Shown piece by piece: positions 42,867 to 52,620 of a stretch of DNA of 64,000 bases. Source of the stretch: Anaerolineales bacterium (GTDB lineage: Bacteria; Chloroflexota; Anaerolineae; 4572-78; J111); contig JABTUW010000003.1 of assembly GCA_015075185.1 (NCBI GenBank), forward strand, positions 1,364,001 to 1,428,000, given 5' to 3'. The notes under the pieces were generated by a model, which worked only from the letters and a program-made list of their open reading frames with translations, was not told the origin of the DNA and searched no databases. Made by a program: the position numbers and the translations under genes. How positions within the stretch are numbered: position 1 is the first letter of the stretch; every line of letters starts with the position of its first letter.

Positions 42867-44570
42867 ATGGAATTAGCCCAAATTATCAAAATTGCCCGAG
42901 GGGATGAACCCGCCGACCTTTTGCTCAAAAATGGCCGCGTCCTCAACGTTTTCACCGGCGAAATTATCTCGACCCACATTGCCATTGCCGACTCCCACAT
43001 TGTGGGCCTGGGCGACTATGAAGCCCAGCAAATAGTTGACCTGAACGGGCGTTACGTGGCCCCCGGTTTGATTGACAGCCACGTTCACATCGAAAGCGCC
43101 ATGGTGACGCCACCCGAATTTGCCCGTGCAGTTGTCCCACGCGGCACGACGACCGTCATCACCGATCCCCACGAGATTGCCAATGTCATGGGTTTGGAAG
43201 GCATTCGTTATATGTTGGCCATGGCCAAGTATAACCCGCTCAGCGTTTACGTCAACGCGCCGAGCTGCGTCCCCAGCACCCACATGGAAACCACCGGCGC
43301 GGCCCTGGCCTGGTATGATTTAGCGCCGCTGCAGCACGAGGAGTTTGTCATCGGCCTGGCCGAGGTGATGAATTTCCCCGGCGTTGTGGCTGGAGATGAA
43401 GGGATTCTGAACAAGATTCGCTCCTTTCATGAGTCGGTCAAAGATGGGCACTGTCCCGGCCTGCTCGGCCGCAACTTGAACGCTTATGTCAGCGCCGGTA
43501 TTGGCAGCGATCACGAATGTACCACGGTCGAGGAAGCCCTGGAAAAGCTGCGCCTGGGCATGTACGTTTTTATCCGCGAAGCCACGAATGCCCATAACCT
43601 CAAACCCCTCCTGCCGCTGATTACCGTTGACAACGCCCGCCGTCTCTGCTTTTGCACCGACGACCGCCACCCCGCCGACCTGCTGGAGGAAGGTCATATT
43701 GACTTTATGCTTCGCACTGCTATCGCCGGGGGAGTGCCGCCCATGGTCGCTTTCCGCATGGCCACCCTCAATCCAGCCGAATACTTTCGCCTGAACGACC
43801 GGGGAGCGATCGCTCCGGGCCGCTGGGCCGATTTGATGGTCTTCTCCGATTTGCAGGCTCCGCTGGCTGAGCAGGTCTATCGCGGGGGAAAACTGGTAGC
43901 GCAAGATGGGGTTATGCTTCCCTGGGAACGTCCGGCCCGGCGCCTGGCTCTGCGCAGTTCCATGAACGTGGATTGGAGTAAAGTAGACCTGGCCCTGCCG
44001 GTGGAGGGGGCCCAGGTGCGCGTTATCGGAACTATTCGCGATCAATTGATTACCCAGCATTTGATTGAGCCGACACCCCAGGCCGACGGCCAGGTGGTTG
44101 CCGATACCCAGCGCGACATTTTGAAAATGGCCGTCATCGAGCGGCACATGGCTACCGGCAACGTGGGCCAGGGGTTGGTGCGCGGCCTGGGCTTGCAACG
44201 CGGAGCTATTGCCAGCACCGTCGCCCACGATCATCATAACCTGGTGGTCATCGGCGTAGACAAGCAAAGCATGTTGACCGCCGCCCACGCCCTGGCCGAG
44301 TCGCAGGGTGGGATGGCCGCTGCCGACGGCGAGACCGTTTTAGCCCAACTCCCTTTGCCCATTGCCGGCCTCATGAGCGACCAGCCCATCGAACGAGTCA
44401 GGGAGCAGATGGATGATATGCTCCAGGCGGCGCACCAGTTGGGTTCGCCGCTGCATGATCCTTTTATGGCCATGAGTTTTTTGGCCCTGCCGGTCATCCC
44501 CTCACTCAAGCTAACCGACCATGGCCTGGTGGATGTGGATAAGTTCCAATTAGTGTCACTGTTTGTATAG
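42867..44570 (+). CDS. ade: Adenine deaminase
   Basis: 567 residues from ATG 42867, chosen because GGAGG sits five bases ahead; an ATG at 42855 is part of that region. Amidohydrolase fold with metal-binding APGLIDSHVHIESAM, VITDPHEIANVMG and CTDDRHPADL; length and C-terminal adenine-deaminase domain (ASTVAHDHHNLVVIG) are those of bacterial Ade. It converts adenine to hypoxanthine and ammonia, directly feeding the xanthine dehydrogenase genes that follow. Confidence 0.95.
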   Translation: MELAQIIKIARGDEPADLLLKNGRVLNVFTGEIISTHIAIADSHIVGLGDYEAQQIVDLNGRYVAPGLIDSHVHIESAMVTPPEFARAVVPRGTTTVITDPHEIANVMGLEGIRYMLAMAKYNPLSVYVNAPSCVPSTHMETTGAALAWYDLAPLQHEEFVIGLAEVMNFPGVVAGDEGILNKIRSFHESVKDGHCPGLLGRNLNAYVSAGIGSDHECTTVEEALEKLRLGMYVFIREATNAHNLKPLLPLITVDNARRLCFCTDDRHPADLLEEGHIDFMLRTAIAGGVPPMVAFRMATLNPAEYFRLNDRGAIAPGRWADLMVFSDLQAPLAEQVYRGGKLVAQDGVMLPWERPARRLALRSSMNVDWSKVDLALPVEGAQVRVIGTIRDQLITQHLIEPTPQADGQVVADTQRDILKMAVIERHMATGNVGQGLVRGLGLQRGAIASTVAHDHHNLVVIGVDKQSMLTAAHALAESQGGMAAADGETVLAQLPLPIAGLMSDQPIERVREQMDDMLQAAHQLGSPLHDPFMAMSFLALPVIPSLKLTDHGLVDVDKFQLVSLFV

Positions 44571-44602
44571 CCTGCCGCTTTTTGAAAGAAACGGGTCTTT
44601 AA

Positions 44603-44653
44603 AGTATTATTAACCTCAGTTCGACATTACGCCGAACTCTGGTTATTAGTACT
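44603..44653. promoter_or_regulatory. Long imperfect inverted repeat between ade and xdhBC
   Basis: 21-base arms (44603-44623 and 44633-44653; 17 of 21 pair) around a 9-base spacer; inner AGTTCG/CGAACT and TAACC/GGTTA. It lies upstream of the xdhBC start, a natural place for a purine-responsive operator, but it could also terminate ade. Confidence 0.5.
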
Positions 44654-44686
44654 AACCTTAACCTTACGCAGATGTAGGATGATGCG

Positions 44687-46108
44687 ATGTGGCAAATATA
44701 TCATACTCCCCGCTCCCTCGACGAAGCCCTGCAACTTTTGTCCGACCACCGCAGCGAAGCCCGGCTGATTGCCGGGGGGACCGATCTCCTGATTGAGCTT
44801 GAGCGCGGCGTGCGCTCGCCCAAAGTTATTATTGATATTTCCCGTCTGCCCAATCTAGATACAATTACCCTGGACGAGCAGCAACGGATTCACCTGGGGC
44901 CGCTGGTTACCCACAACCAGGTGGTCGGCTCAACGTTGTGCTGTAATCGAGCCTTTCCCCTGGCCAAAGCCTGCTGGGAAGTCGGCGCGCCGCAGATTCG
45001 TAATCGCGGCACGGTTGCCGGAAATCTGATCACGGCTTCCCCGGCCAACGATACAATTACCCCCCTCATGGCCCTGGACGCCTCGGTTACGCTACAAAGT
45101 ATCAACGGCAGCCGCACCGTGCCTCTCAAAGAGTTTTTCCTGGGGGTCCGCAAAACCGTGCTCGAGCCGGATGAAATGCTGGTAGATATCGCCTTTCCGG
45201 CCCTCGCTTCCCACCAGATCGGCACTTTTGTCAAGTTAGGGTTGCGCCGGGCGCAGGCTATCTCCATCGTCAATGTGGCCGTCGTCTTGAGAATGTTTGC
45301 CGATACGGTGACCCAGGCCCGCATCACCCTGGGCAGCGTTGCGCCGACGATCGTCCGGGCCACCGACGCCGAGCGTTTCCTGACCGGCAAGGTGCTGACC
45401 CGTGATGTTATGGCGCGGGCGGGGGCGCTGGCCGCGCAAACAATCAGCCCAATCAGTGATATCCGGGGGTCGGCCGAATACCGGCGCTACATGAGCGAAA
45501 CGCTGACCCGCCACGCCCTGGAAATGTTAGCCGAGGGCACGGAGTCTGATACCCTGCCGCCCAAGCCGGTCATGCTCTGGGGCAGCAGCAACGGCCATTT
45601 CCCCCCAGCCGGCGATGAGGAAACAATTGTCCACACCGAAACCGCCGACGAGCCTATCGCCACCACGATCAACGGTGAGGCCCGCTTTATTCACGGGGCC
45701 AATGACAAAACCCTGTTACGCATGCTTCGTGAGCACGCCGGTTTGATTGGCACTAAGGAGGGCTGCGCTGAGGGCGAATGCGGGGCTTGCACGGTCTTTC
45801 TGGACGGAATTGCCGTGATGAGCTGCCTGGTTCCTGCTCCCCGCGCCCACAACAGCCAGATTGTTACCCTCGAAGGGCTAAGTGAAGGCGACAAGCTGCA
45901 CCCGGTTCAGCAAGCTTTTATCAATGAAGGGGCAGTGCAGTGCGGCTACTGCACTCCCGGTTTTTTGATGAGCGGCGCCTCCCTCATGGAGGAACGCCAG
46001 TGGCCTACCCGTGACGAAATCAAACAGGCCATTACCGGCAATCTGTGCCGCTGTACGGGGTACTACAAAATTTTACAAGCTTTAGAGAAGGCATACGAAA
46101 TAAAATGA
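44687..46108 (+). CDS. Xanthine dehydrogenase FAD subunit fused to 2Fe-2S subunit
   Basis: 473 residues. FAD-binding domain (about 1-175; RLIAGGTDLLIELERG, GAPQIRNRGTVAGNL), CO-dehydrogenase-type flavin C-terminal domain (about 178-285), a linker, then a ferredoxin domain (about 325-400; GCAEGECGACTVFLDG) and the helical second 2Fe-2S domain (about 405-470; VQCGYCTPGFLMSG, GNLCRCTGY). The order FAD-then-FeS in one chain is the reverse of eukaryotic XDH. It carries electrons from the Mo subunit to FAD/NAD. It follows ade and precedes the Mo subunit. Confidence 0.93.
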   Translation: MWQIYHTPRSLDEALQLLSDHRSEARLIAGGTDLLIELERGVRSPKVIIDISRLPNLDTITLDEQQRIHLGPLVTHNQVVGSTLCCNRAFPLAKACWEVGAPQIRNRGTVAGNLITASPANDTITPLMALDASVTLQSINGSRTVPLKEFFLGVRKTVLEPDEMLVDIAFPALASHQIGTFVKLGLRRAQAISIVNVAVVLRMFADTVTQARITLGSVAPTIVRATDAERFLTGKVLTRDVMARAGALAAQTISPISDIRGSAEYRRYMSETLTRHALEMLAEGTESDTLPPKPVMLWGSSNGHFPPAGDEETIVHTETADEPIATTINGEARFIHGANDKTLLRMLREHAGLIGTKEGCAEGECGACTVFLDGIAVMSCLVPAPRAHNSQIVTLEGLSEGDKLHPVQQAFINEGAVQCGYCTPGFLMSGASLMEERQWPTRDEIKQAITGNLCRCTGYYKILQALEKAYEIK

Positions 46109-46180
46109 CCGCCGCCGGCCGACCGCTGACCGCCGAAGAGAGGTTTTTTGGCGGCGGCCGGCGGTCAATTGTCGGCGGTC
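46106..46180. repeat. GC-rich nested inverted repeats in the xdh operon
   Basis: TGACCGCCG (46106-46114) with CGGCGGTCA (46159-46167), and GACCGCCGA (46128-46136) with TCGGCGGTC (46172-46180). The two pairings interleave and exclude each other in part. The unit starts at the xdhBC stop and ends 15 bp before the Mo-subunit ATG. Confidence 0.6.
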
Positions 46181-46195
46181 GTTATAGGCGGACCT

Positions 46196-48429
46196 ATGTC
46201 TAACAACACCATTGGCAAATCCATCAAACGGCTTGATGCGCTGGGGAAAGTAACGGGGCAAACCCTCTACCCTGGCGACCGGACCCACGAAAACGAATTG
46301 TGGCTCAAAGTCCTCTTTGCCCGGCGGCCGCACGCCCGCGTCGTCAGCATTGATACCAGCGAGGCCGAAGCTTTGCCCGGCGTGATGGGTGTGCTCACGG
46401 CCAAAGATGTCCCGGTTAACCAGTACGGCCTGCAAATCCCGGATCAGCCGGTGTTGTGCGGGCCGGGGTCGAACAAAAAAGGCGGCGATATTGTCCGCTT
46501 TGTGGGCGACAATGTGGCGGTGGTAATTGCCGAAAATGAAAAAATTGCCGCCCAGGCCCGCGACTTGATCCAGGTGGAGTATGAAGACTTGCCTGTTGTG
46601 TACAATCCCGTCTGGGCTATGTCGGGCCAGGCCCCCCAGTTGCACCCCGGCGTGCTCAACAACATCGCCGATTATAAACGGATTCGCAAGGGCGACGCTG
46701 ATGCGGCCTGGGACCAGTGCCAGGTGATTATTGAGGGAGTCTATCATACTCCCTTTCAGGAGCATGCCTACCTCCAGCCGGAAGCCGGGACGGCCTACAT
46801 GGACGACGAGGGCCGGATTACCGTTCACTGCGCCGGCCAGTGGACCTGGGAAGACCAGCAGCAAATTGCTCATGCCCTGGATTTGCCCCCCGACAAGATT
46901 CGGGTGGTGTACGATGCGATTGGGGGAGCCTTCGGCGGGCGCGAGGATATGAGCGTGCAAATTATTCTGGCCCTGGCCGTTTTGCGCATGTACCAGCGGC
47001 ACGGCAACCGCCGACCCATGAAGATTATCTGGAGCCGTGAGGAGTCGATCGTTGGCCACTGCAAGCGCCACCCCATGATCATCAAATCCAGGTGGGGCGC
47101 TAAAAGGGATGGCACGCTGGTAGCGGCTGAAATTGAAATCATCTCCGATGCGGGCGGTTACATGTATACCAGCAACAAGGTGCTGGGCAACGCCGTCATG
47201 TGTTCCACCGGCCCCTACGAATTTTCCCATGTTAAGCTGGACGCCTATGCTGTTTACACAAATAACCTCGTCAGCGGGGCATTTCGCGGCTTTGGCGGGC
47301 CGCAGGGCCACTTTGCCGCCGAGATGCAGATGAACAAATTGGCCGAAAAATTGGGCAAAGACCCGGTTGAGCTGCGGCTGAAGAATATTTTGGATGAAGA
47401 CAAGCTGACCTCTGTCGGCACGACCATCCCCGGCGGAATCAGCATGGCCAAGGTTATCCGCGAGACGGCCTGGAAATCCAATTGGACCAGCCGCATTGGC
47501 CCGCGCGGCGAAAACGACCCCGATTACCCGGAGCCGCTGCCCCGGCTGGTCACCGGCAAAGGCTTTGCCGCCGGTTTCAAAAATATCGGCTTTAGTTTTG
47601 GCTACCAGGAGAATAGCTGGGCCGAGGTGGAATTACGCGGCGCGGACAAGATCGAAGAGGCCGTTGTCCGTATCGCCGGGGCAGATGTAGGCCAGGGCCA
47701 CCATACGGCGATGGCTCAAATCGCCGCCGAAACCCTGGGCCTAGAGTTAGATAAAGTTAAGCTTGAAGTATCGGATACCGCTTTCACCGAAAGCTCCGGC
47801 AGCGCCAGCGCATCTCGTTTGACCTTTATGGCCGGTAATGCCGTCAAAGAAGCAGCCCAATTTGCTCTCCGTAAGTGGCAATCCGAAGAGCGCCCGGCTA
47901 TTGCCGAAGCGACCTGGCTGGCCCCCAAAACAACCAACCTTGACCTCGAGACCGGCTACTGCGTGCCCAACTTTGCCTACGGCTATGTCGCCCAAATGGC
48001 CGAAGTGACGGTTGACACCGAAACTGGCTTTTATTACCGTCAACCGCGTTGTTTGCGCCGACGATGTAGGCAAGGCGATCAATCCCGATCAGATCATTGG
48101 CCAGATCGAGGGCGCCATTGTCCAGGCGCATGGGTACACCATCCTGGAGGATTTTCGCATGGAAAAGGGGCAGGTGTTGACCCCCACCTCAGCACTTATC
48201 TTATCCCTGGCGTCTACGACATTCCCAAGCGCGTCGACTCGATCATTATTGAAGACCCCCATTGAATGGGCCTTACGGCGTCCGGGGTATGGCCGAAATG
48301 CCTTATCTTCCCTACGCCGCGGTCATCGCCTCCGCCGTTTTCGACGCCATCGGCATCTGGTTCGACGAGTTCCCCTTAACGCCGGAGCGGGTGCTGCGAG
48401 GGTTGGGCAAGGTGAGAAATCGCTGGTGA
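46196..48429 (+). pseudogene. Xanthine dehydrogenase molybdenum subunit, three frame breaks near the 3' end
   Basis: About 740 codons from ATG 46196. Intact up to about 48030: N-terminal IGKSIKRLDALGKVTGQTLY, GGAFGGREDMSVQ, GAFRGFGGPQGHFAAE (AFR-type Mo-pterin loop) and GSASASRLTFMAG. Then an extra T near 48027 shifts to the frame reading VNRVVCADDVGKAINPDQI, a missing C near 48190 shifts to HLSTYLIPGVYDIPKR, and a missing base near 48265 shifts to GPYGVRGMAEMPYLPYAA, ending at TGA 48427-48429. All three lie in short homopolymers within 250 bases. The protein sequence on both sides is perfectly conserved in style, so assembly error or very recent loss are both possible. It is the catalytic partner of xdhBC. 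Confidence 0.85.
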
Positions 48430-48471
48430 GGTGAGTCAAACAGATTGTGCCGTCTCTTCGCCTCCTCGAGG

Positions 48472-48547
48472 CCTGTCCCAAATTTTAGGTATGTTCCGGT
48501 AGGGACGCAGGGCCTGCACCCCTGCGCCTAAAAATTGGGACGCACCC
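48472..48547. repeat. MITE-like element, copy 2 (inverted)
   Basis: Inverted relative to 41618-41690, with the same ends (GTCCCAAATTTTAGG; CCTAAAAATTGGGAC) and an imperfect central palindrome. Together the copies bracket the nuclease-like gene, ade, xdhBC and xdhA. Confidence 0.75.
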
Positions 48548-48615
48548 GCCTCCTGGCCTTTCCTTTGACAAAACGGGCAGAGAAAGTATAATCTAGCCAG
48601 ATAATACTAAAATAA

Positions 48616-48698
48616 GCCTCGGTGGTGGAATTGGCATACACAGCAGGTTGAGGGCCTGTGTCCGTACGGACGTGAGAGTTCGAGTCTCTCCCGAGGCA
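48616..48698 (+). tRNA. tRNA-Leu (anticodon GAG)
   Basis: 83 nt. 7-bp acceptor stem GCCTCGG/CCGAGGC, anticodon loop TTGAGGG with GAG at 48650-48652, a long class II variable arm (TCCGT/ACGGA), T-loop GTTCGAGTC and discriminator A. CCA is not encoded. A T-run follows as terminator. The serine recombinase gene ends 20 bp beyond it, so this is a likely boundary of the accessory island. Confidence 0.95.
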
Positions 48699-48717
48699 TT
48701 TTTGTCACGCCCCAAGA

Positions 48718-50303
48718 TCAGAAAAAAGGTCTGGCCCAGGGGCTGGGGGTCAGGTGGATTATCTCCCCGCCTCCTACATCGAGACGTTGGATCACACTGT
48801 TGATCAACGTCTTTTTCGTTTCAAAGGAGGCTGAAACTAAGCGGCTTAGTGTGGCGGTTATCCGGTCCAGAATCGGGGTGAAATTTACCGTCTGGGTCGC
48901 CGTGTAGAGCTTAGCTTCCAGTTCATTAATCACCTGCGTGATTTCAGCCTTGAGTACCCGGTAGCGATCTGGTTCAAAATCGCCATCCAGATACTTATAT
49001 TCTAATTGGGTCAAGCGATTCTGGTGCCGGTCGAGTTCGACCAGGAGAGAACGACTGCCGTCATCTTGGGCGAACACCTCCCGCGCCAGACGTTTAGCCT
49101 CTTCCTCAACCGCCTCTAGGAGGGCGCTATCGTTCAAGCTAGTTAACATATCGAGAACATCCGCCTCAATTTCGTCAGCCTGGGTCCATTTCTCCCGACA
49201 CCCCTTTTTGCCGCCATAGTGCCGGTAAATTCGACGACCATCCTGACACTGCCCTTTGAGGGGTTTACCACAAATGGCGCAGAAAAGCACATTACTGAGT
49301 AGATAAAACTGTTGTGGCTGACCCGGTGAAGGATTGCGTGCGGTTTGACCGCGTCTTGACTTAACTGCACCTACCTGAGTACACAACTCGATTGGCAAAA
49401 TAGGGTCGTGTCCGCCCTTTAAGACTTGCGGGTTCGGGGTATTGGTAATATTTCCCAACGGTAGATCACCGCGATAAAGCCGCCAAAAAGAGACAATCCG
49501 CCGGATCGCATCCGCCGTGAATAGACAAGGTTCAGCTTGGCTATCGGCATAGTAGCGCCAGCCCGCTGTGTTGACCCTCTCGGCGGTGGCCTCATAGCTA
49601 TAGTGGCCTTGGCTATAAGTTCGATAGACTTCAACCAAGCCATCGTAAAAACGACGAAGTTCCCAACCCTCCTTGAGAACATCACTTTCACCATACGCCT
49701 CACCCGTCAAAGGATTGTACCCATACCGCTTGACAGTGGGGATGAGGTGGCCCTCGGCATTGCGGTCACATCCAAATGGTGTCGGTCCCCAATGCCGGCC
49801 CAAGACCTCCCGTTTATACTTCACATTGGCGGCCATGCGCTCGGAGGTCTGGTCGCTCTCCAATTGGTAGATAACCATCAGGATGGTGACAATGGCTCGG
49901 CCCATCGGGGAACTGGTATCAAGGCTCTGCTTGATGGAAACCAGCGTTTTATTGAGCCGCTCCAGCAGGTTGAGAAATTGGAGGAATTCATGCACGTTGC
50001 GATAAGCCCGGTCAATGGAGTCGACAATCACCCCAGCCACCTCAGGCCGCTCCAACTGCTTCAGCAACTCTTGCCAGCCCGGTCGCCCTTCTTCATGCCG
50101 ACCGCTTTTGTGGCCCTCGACATCTTCGAACCACTCAATAGTAAAGTCACTTCCGTGCATCTCAAGCCATAACTTGCAGGCATGGGTCTGTCGCTCTGGA
50201 CTAACCAGGTCAGCCTGATGACGCACCATTGATTTACGCCGGTATCCCAGTAATATCTGGGGCTGATCCTGTATCCGAGACAGGTTGCTGATTTGTCAAT
50301 CAC
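48718..50303 (-). CDS. Large serine recombinase/integrase, start broken by one frame break
   Basis: About 528 residues. Catalytic resolvase domain with GYRRKSMVRHQADLVSPERQ (catalytic serine in RKS) and GVIVDSIDRAYRNVHEFLQF; recombinase domain (about 185-300); zinc ribbon with CAICGKPLKGQC and a later Cys (GGKKGCREKW); coiled coil (about 400-470). The uninterrupted frame begins at ATG 50229, one codon after the catalytic serine. Adding one C to the CCCC run near 50265 joins it to GTG 50303, giving IDKSATCLGYRISP ahead of QILLGYRRKS. That GTG overlaps the stop of the upstream small gene. It would catalyse attP x attB integration without homology. Confidence 0.85.
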
Positions 50304-50553
50304 TTGGATCAATTTCGGCCTCAACTAAGGCTAAAATAAATAAGCGTATCATTTGCTTATGAGGGTTGCTGGTGTTCAATGCGGACTGTCGGACATAGTC
50401 AGCATAGTGTTCCAGCAGCTCCCGCTCAGTAGACCCCCTTCCCATTGGCTGCATTACCCCAAAATTCGGCGGTCTACCCGCCTTGGCTGGGGTTGAATTT
50501 GTTGTTTTTGGTTGGGTTTTGGCGGCATTGTTCGGGTCAGTATCAATCGTCAT
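50296..50553 (-). CDS. Small hypothetical protein upstream of the recombinase
   Basis: 85 residues. Ala/Thr/Pro/Asn-rich disordered start, then a helical stretch (TERELLEHYADYVRQSALNT; QMIRLFILALVEAEI). Its TGA overlaps the recombinase GTG (GTGATTGA), implying coupled translation. It may be a DNA-binding or directionality-type accessory factor; no family is recognised. Confidence 0.5.
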   Translation of the reverse strand: MTIDTDPNNAAKTQPKTTNSTPAKAGRPPNFGVMQPMGRGSTERELLEHYADYVRQSALNTSNPHKQMIRLFILALVEAEIDPSD

Positions 50554-50662
50554 TGGGCCAATGGTTCCGTTTTTCTATACCCGAAAAATCAGACCGACAG
50601 GATATGATCTAATTTTTCGCCCCCCCTTATCCGGGGTGATCTCTACACCCTCAGGATTGAAG

Positions 50663-50687
50663 ATGTGCCTCATTAAAACCGGCACAT
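50663..50687 (+). terminator. Terminator-like hairpin
   Basis: ATGTGCC (50663-50669) and GGCACAT (50681-50687) followed by TTTTT. It lies in the 334-bp gap 50554-50887, which otherwise holds the perfect palindrome AACTGCATGCAGTT (50775-50788) and the left end of the IS at 50820. No upstream plus-strand gene is evident. Confidence 0.5.
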
Positions 50688-50819
50688 TTTTAGGAGTGAT
50701 TAATTGTTATGAACGGCCAGTGCATCCTCTGAGCGATTTGATACTATCATACTCCTTGCAGTATTTATACCAGCAACTGCATGCAGTTTTGCCCAAAAAA
50801 GTGCATTTTCTTAAAGAAC

Positions 50820-52313
50820 TGGAATTTGGACAAATAAAATGATAGGTTAGCACTTTACAAAGAGAGAACTGCTGCAAAACAGGGGGTATGAGTGAGCAAA
50901 CTATAACCCTGTTGCAACAGTTCCGGGCGGGATTATACCACAGTTTTCGCCAACGGGCCGATGCGGTGTTCGAGTTGATCGATGCCCTGGCGAGTGATCC
51001 CCAAGCCCGGTCGCCGGTGGAATTGAGCTTAAGTCCCGTTTTTCGGCGGCAATATGCCAGCGTGTATGATGGTCTGGATGGTTGGCCGGTGGATCAAAGC
51101 CAACTGAAAGCCTTGCTGTTGGCGGTGGCGTCGGTTCCAGCCGGGGATGGCTTTCGGCTGATTGGCCTGGACCATACCCCCAAGCCGCGTCCCTACGCCG
51201 AAACGGTGTCTGACCGGAGTTTTGTCTATCAGCCGACCCTCATCCGGGGCAACAAGCCGGTCACGATGGGCACGCCTACTCGGTCATCGGTCAGATTGAG
51301 CCGACTGACCGGGAGACCTGGTTAGCGGTGCTGGATGTCGAGCGGATTAACACCGCTTGGACCCCGCTGGAAGTCGGCTTGAGCCAGGTGATTGACCTGG
51401 CCCGGCGCTGTGATGACTGGCTGGTGGTCGCGGGCGATAGCGAAGTACAGCCAGCCCGTGACCGTGGCTTGTCTGGGTCAGTGTAAGCACGTGACTGGGG
51501 TCTTTCGCTTGCGCAGCAACCGCAAACTGTACCGCGCCCGGGCCTTATAGCGGCAAAGGTCATCCCTGCTGGCACGGACCGGTGTTCCGGCTCAATGACC
51601 CGACCACCTGGTCAGACCCTGATGACAGCGACCAGTGGACGGAAACGGATGAACGGGGACGGCCTTGGATCATCCACCTGCGGCGCTGGCGGCACCTCCA
51701 CTTCCGCGAGGGCCCGTCACCATGAGGTCGAGGTGGTGCAAATCCAGGTCACCGACCCCACGGTCGGCCCCGCTTTCGGCGGCCCTGCTGGCTGTTAGTC
51801 TGTGGTCAGCGTCCCTTGAGCCTGACCACCGCTCAACGGGTGTATCAACGGCGTCCGGTCATGGAGCACTACTTTCGCTTCATCAAACAACGCCTGCTGT
51901 TCAAGACCGCCCAACTGGGTACGACCGAACACGAAGAGAAATTCGTCCAGGTCATCGTCTTGGCCTATACGCAGCTTTACCTGGCCCGGCTGACGTGCAA
52001 CCGACTGTTCGACCCTGGGAACGCTACAAACCTGCGCCGCCCCTTCAACAGGCCGCCACCCCGGCCCAGACCCGGCGGGGGTTTGCCCGACTTTTGGCGA
52101 GAATGGGCACACCAGCCCAGCCGCCCAAACCTCGCGGTAAGTCACCCGGACGGCCCAAGGGTGCTCATCCGCCCCTGCGCCCCCGTTATCCCGTCGTCAA
52201 AAAGGGGCAGATGGTCGCCTCGGTCACCGCCTAAAGGGGCTTAAAAGCTCAATCCAATTGTTAAGTTGCTAACGAGTTACTAACCCGTTTTAGTTCACGT
52301 TGTCCAAATTCCA
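50820..52313 (+). mobile_element. Decayed DDE insertion sequence
   Basis: About 1494 bp between 14-bp perfect terminal inverted repeats, TGGAATTTGGACAA (50820-50833) and TTGTCCAAATTCCA (52300-52313). No clear target duplication. The transposase inside is broken. Confidence 0.7.
50888..52234 (+). pseudogene. Frameshifted DDE transposase
   Basis: Starts MSEQTITLLQQFRAGLYHSF at 50888. One frame runs to about 51290 with LIGLDHTPKPRPYAET carrying the first aspartate; a second continues (WLAVLDVERINTAWTPLEVG; LVVAGDSEV with the second aspartate); later pieces at about 51660-51800 and 51816-52120 include YQRRPVMEHYFRFIKQRLLF with the final glutamate, and a basic tail. At least three frame breaks. 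Resembles IS4/IS701-like DDE transposases; the exact family is uncertain. Confidence 0.75.
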
Positions 52314-52360
52314 ATTGTAACATTCAAGAAATTTCTCCCCTAACTTTTAAGGAAGAGCCC

Positions 52361-52620
52361 TTGAATCTTCAATCACTCAATACAGAGACATTCCTTGCCT
52401 CGTTGAGTAAAGCATTGGATCATCTTAAGAACCGGAAATCCTAAAGGAGAGCCCATTACTCGGCTTGCCTGCGGTCGCCGCCAAAGAATATTGCAAGCTC
52501 CAGGGCTGTGTACATGACTATCCACCCGCCTGTTTAGTCAAGGCGATCCGGTATTTGATTGAAACACGGGTTAAAATTGGCAAAATCAAGATCAAATTTG
52601 GCGGGGCTGCCTGTTGTTAG
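52361..52620 (+). pseudogene. Small ORF ahead of the NACHT gene, one frame break
   Basis: TTG 52361 follows AAGGAAGAG. It reads NLQSLNTETFLASLSKALDH, then, after one base is added near 52432, PEILKESPLLGLPAVAAKEY and onward to GGAACC and TAG 52618-52620. About 86 residues, mostly helical with several cysteines. Its end overlaps TTG 52614 of the NACHT gene. It may be a separate small partner or the N-terminal part of that protein. Confidence 0.4.

Noticed and set aside
46196..48429. Programmed frameshifts in the xanthine dehydrogenase Mo subunit
   Set aside because: Three shifts of mixed sign within 250 bases, with no slippery heptamer, do not resemble recoding.
50296..50298. In-frame TGA joining the 85-residue ORF to the serine recombinase as a second selenocysteine site
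   Set aside because: No recombinase homologue expects Cys here. The GTG overlap plus one missing C explains the join, and the flanks are not a redox motif.
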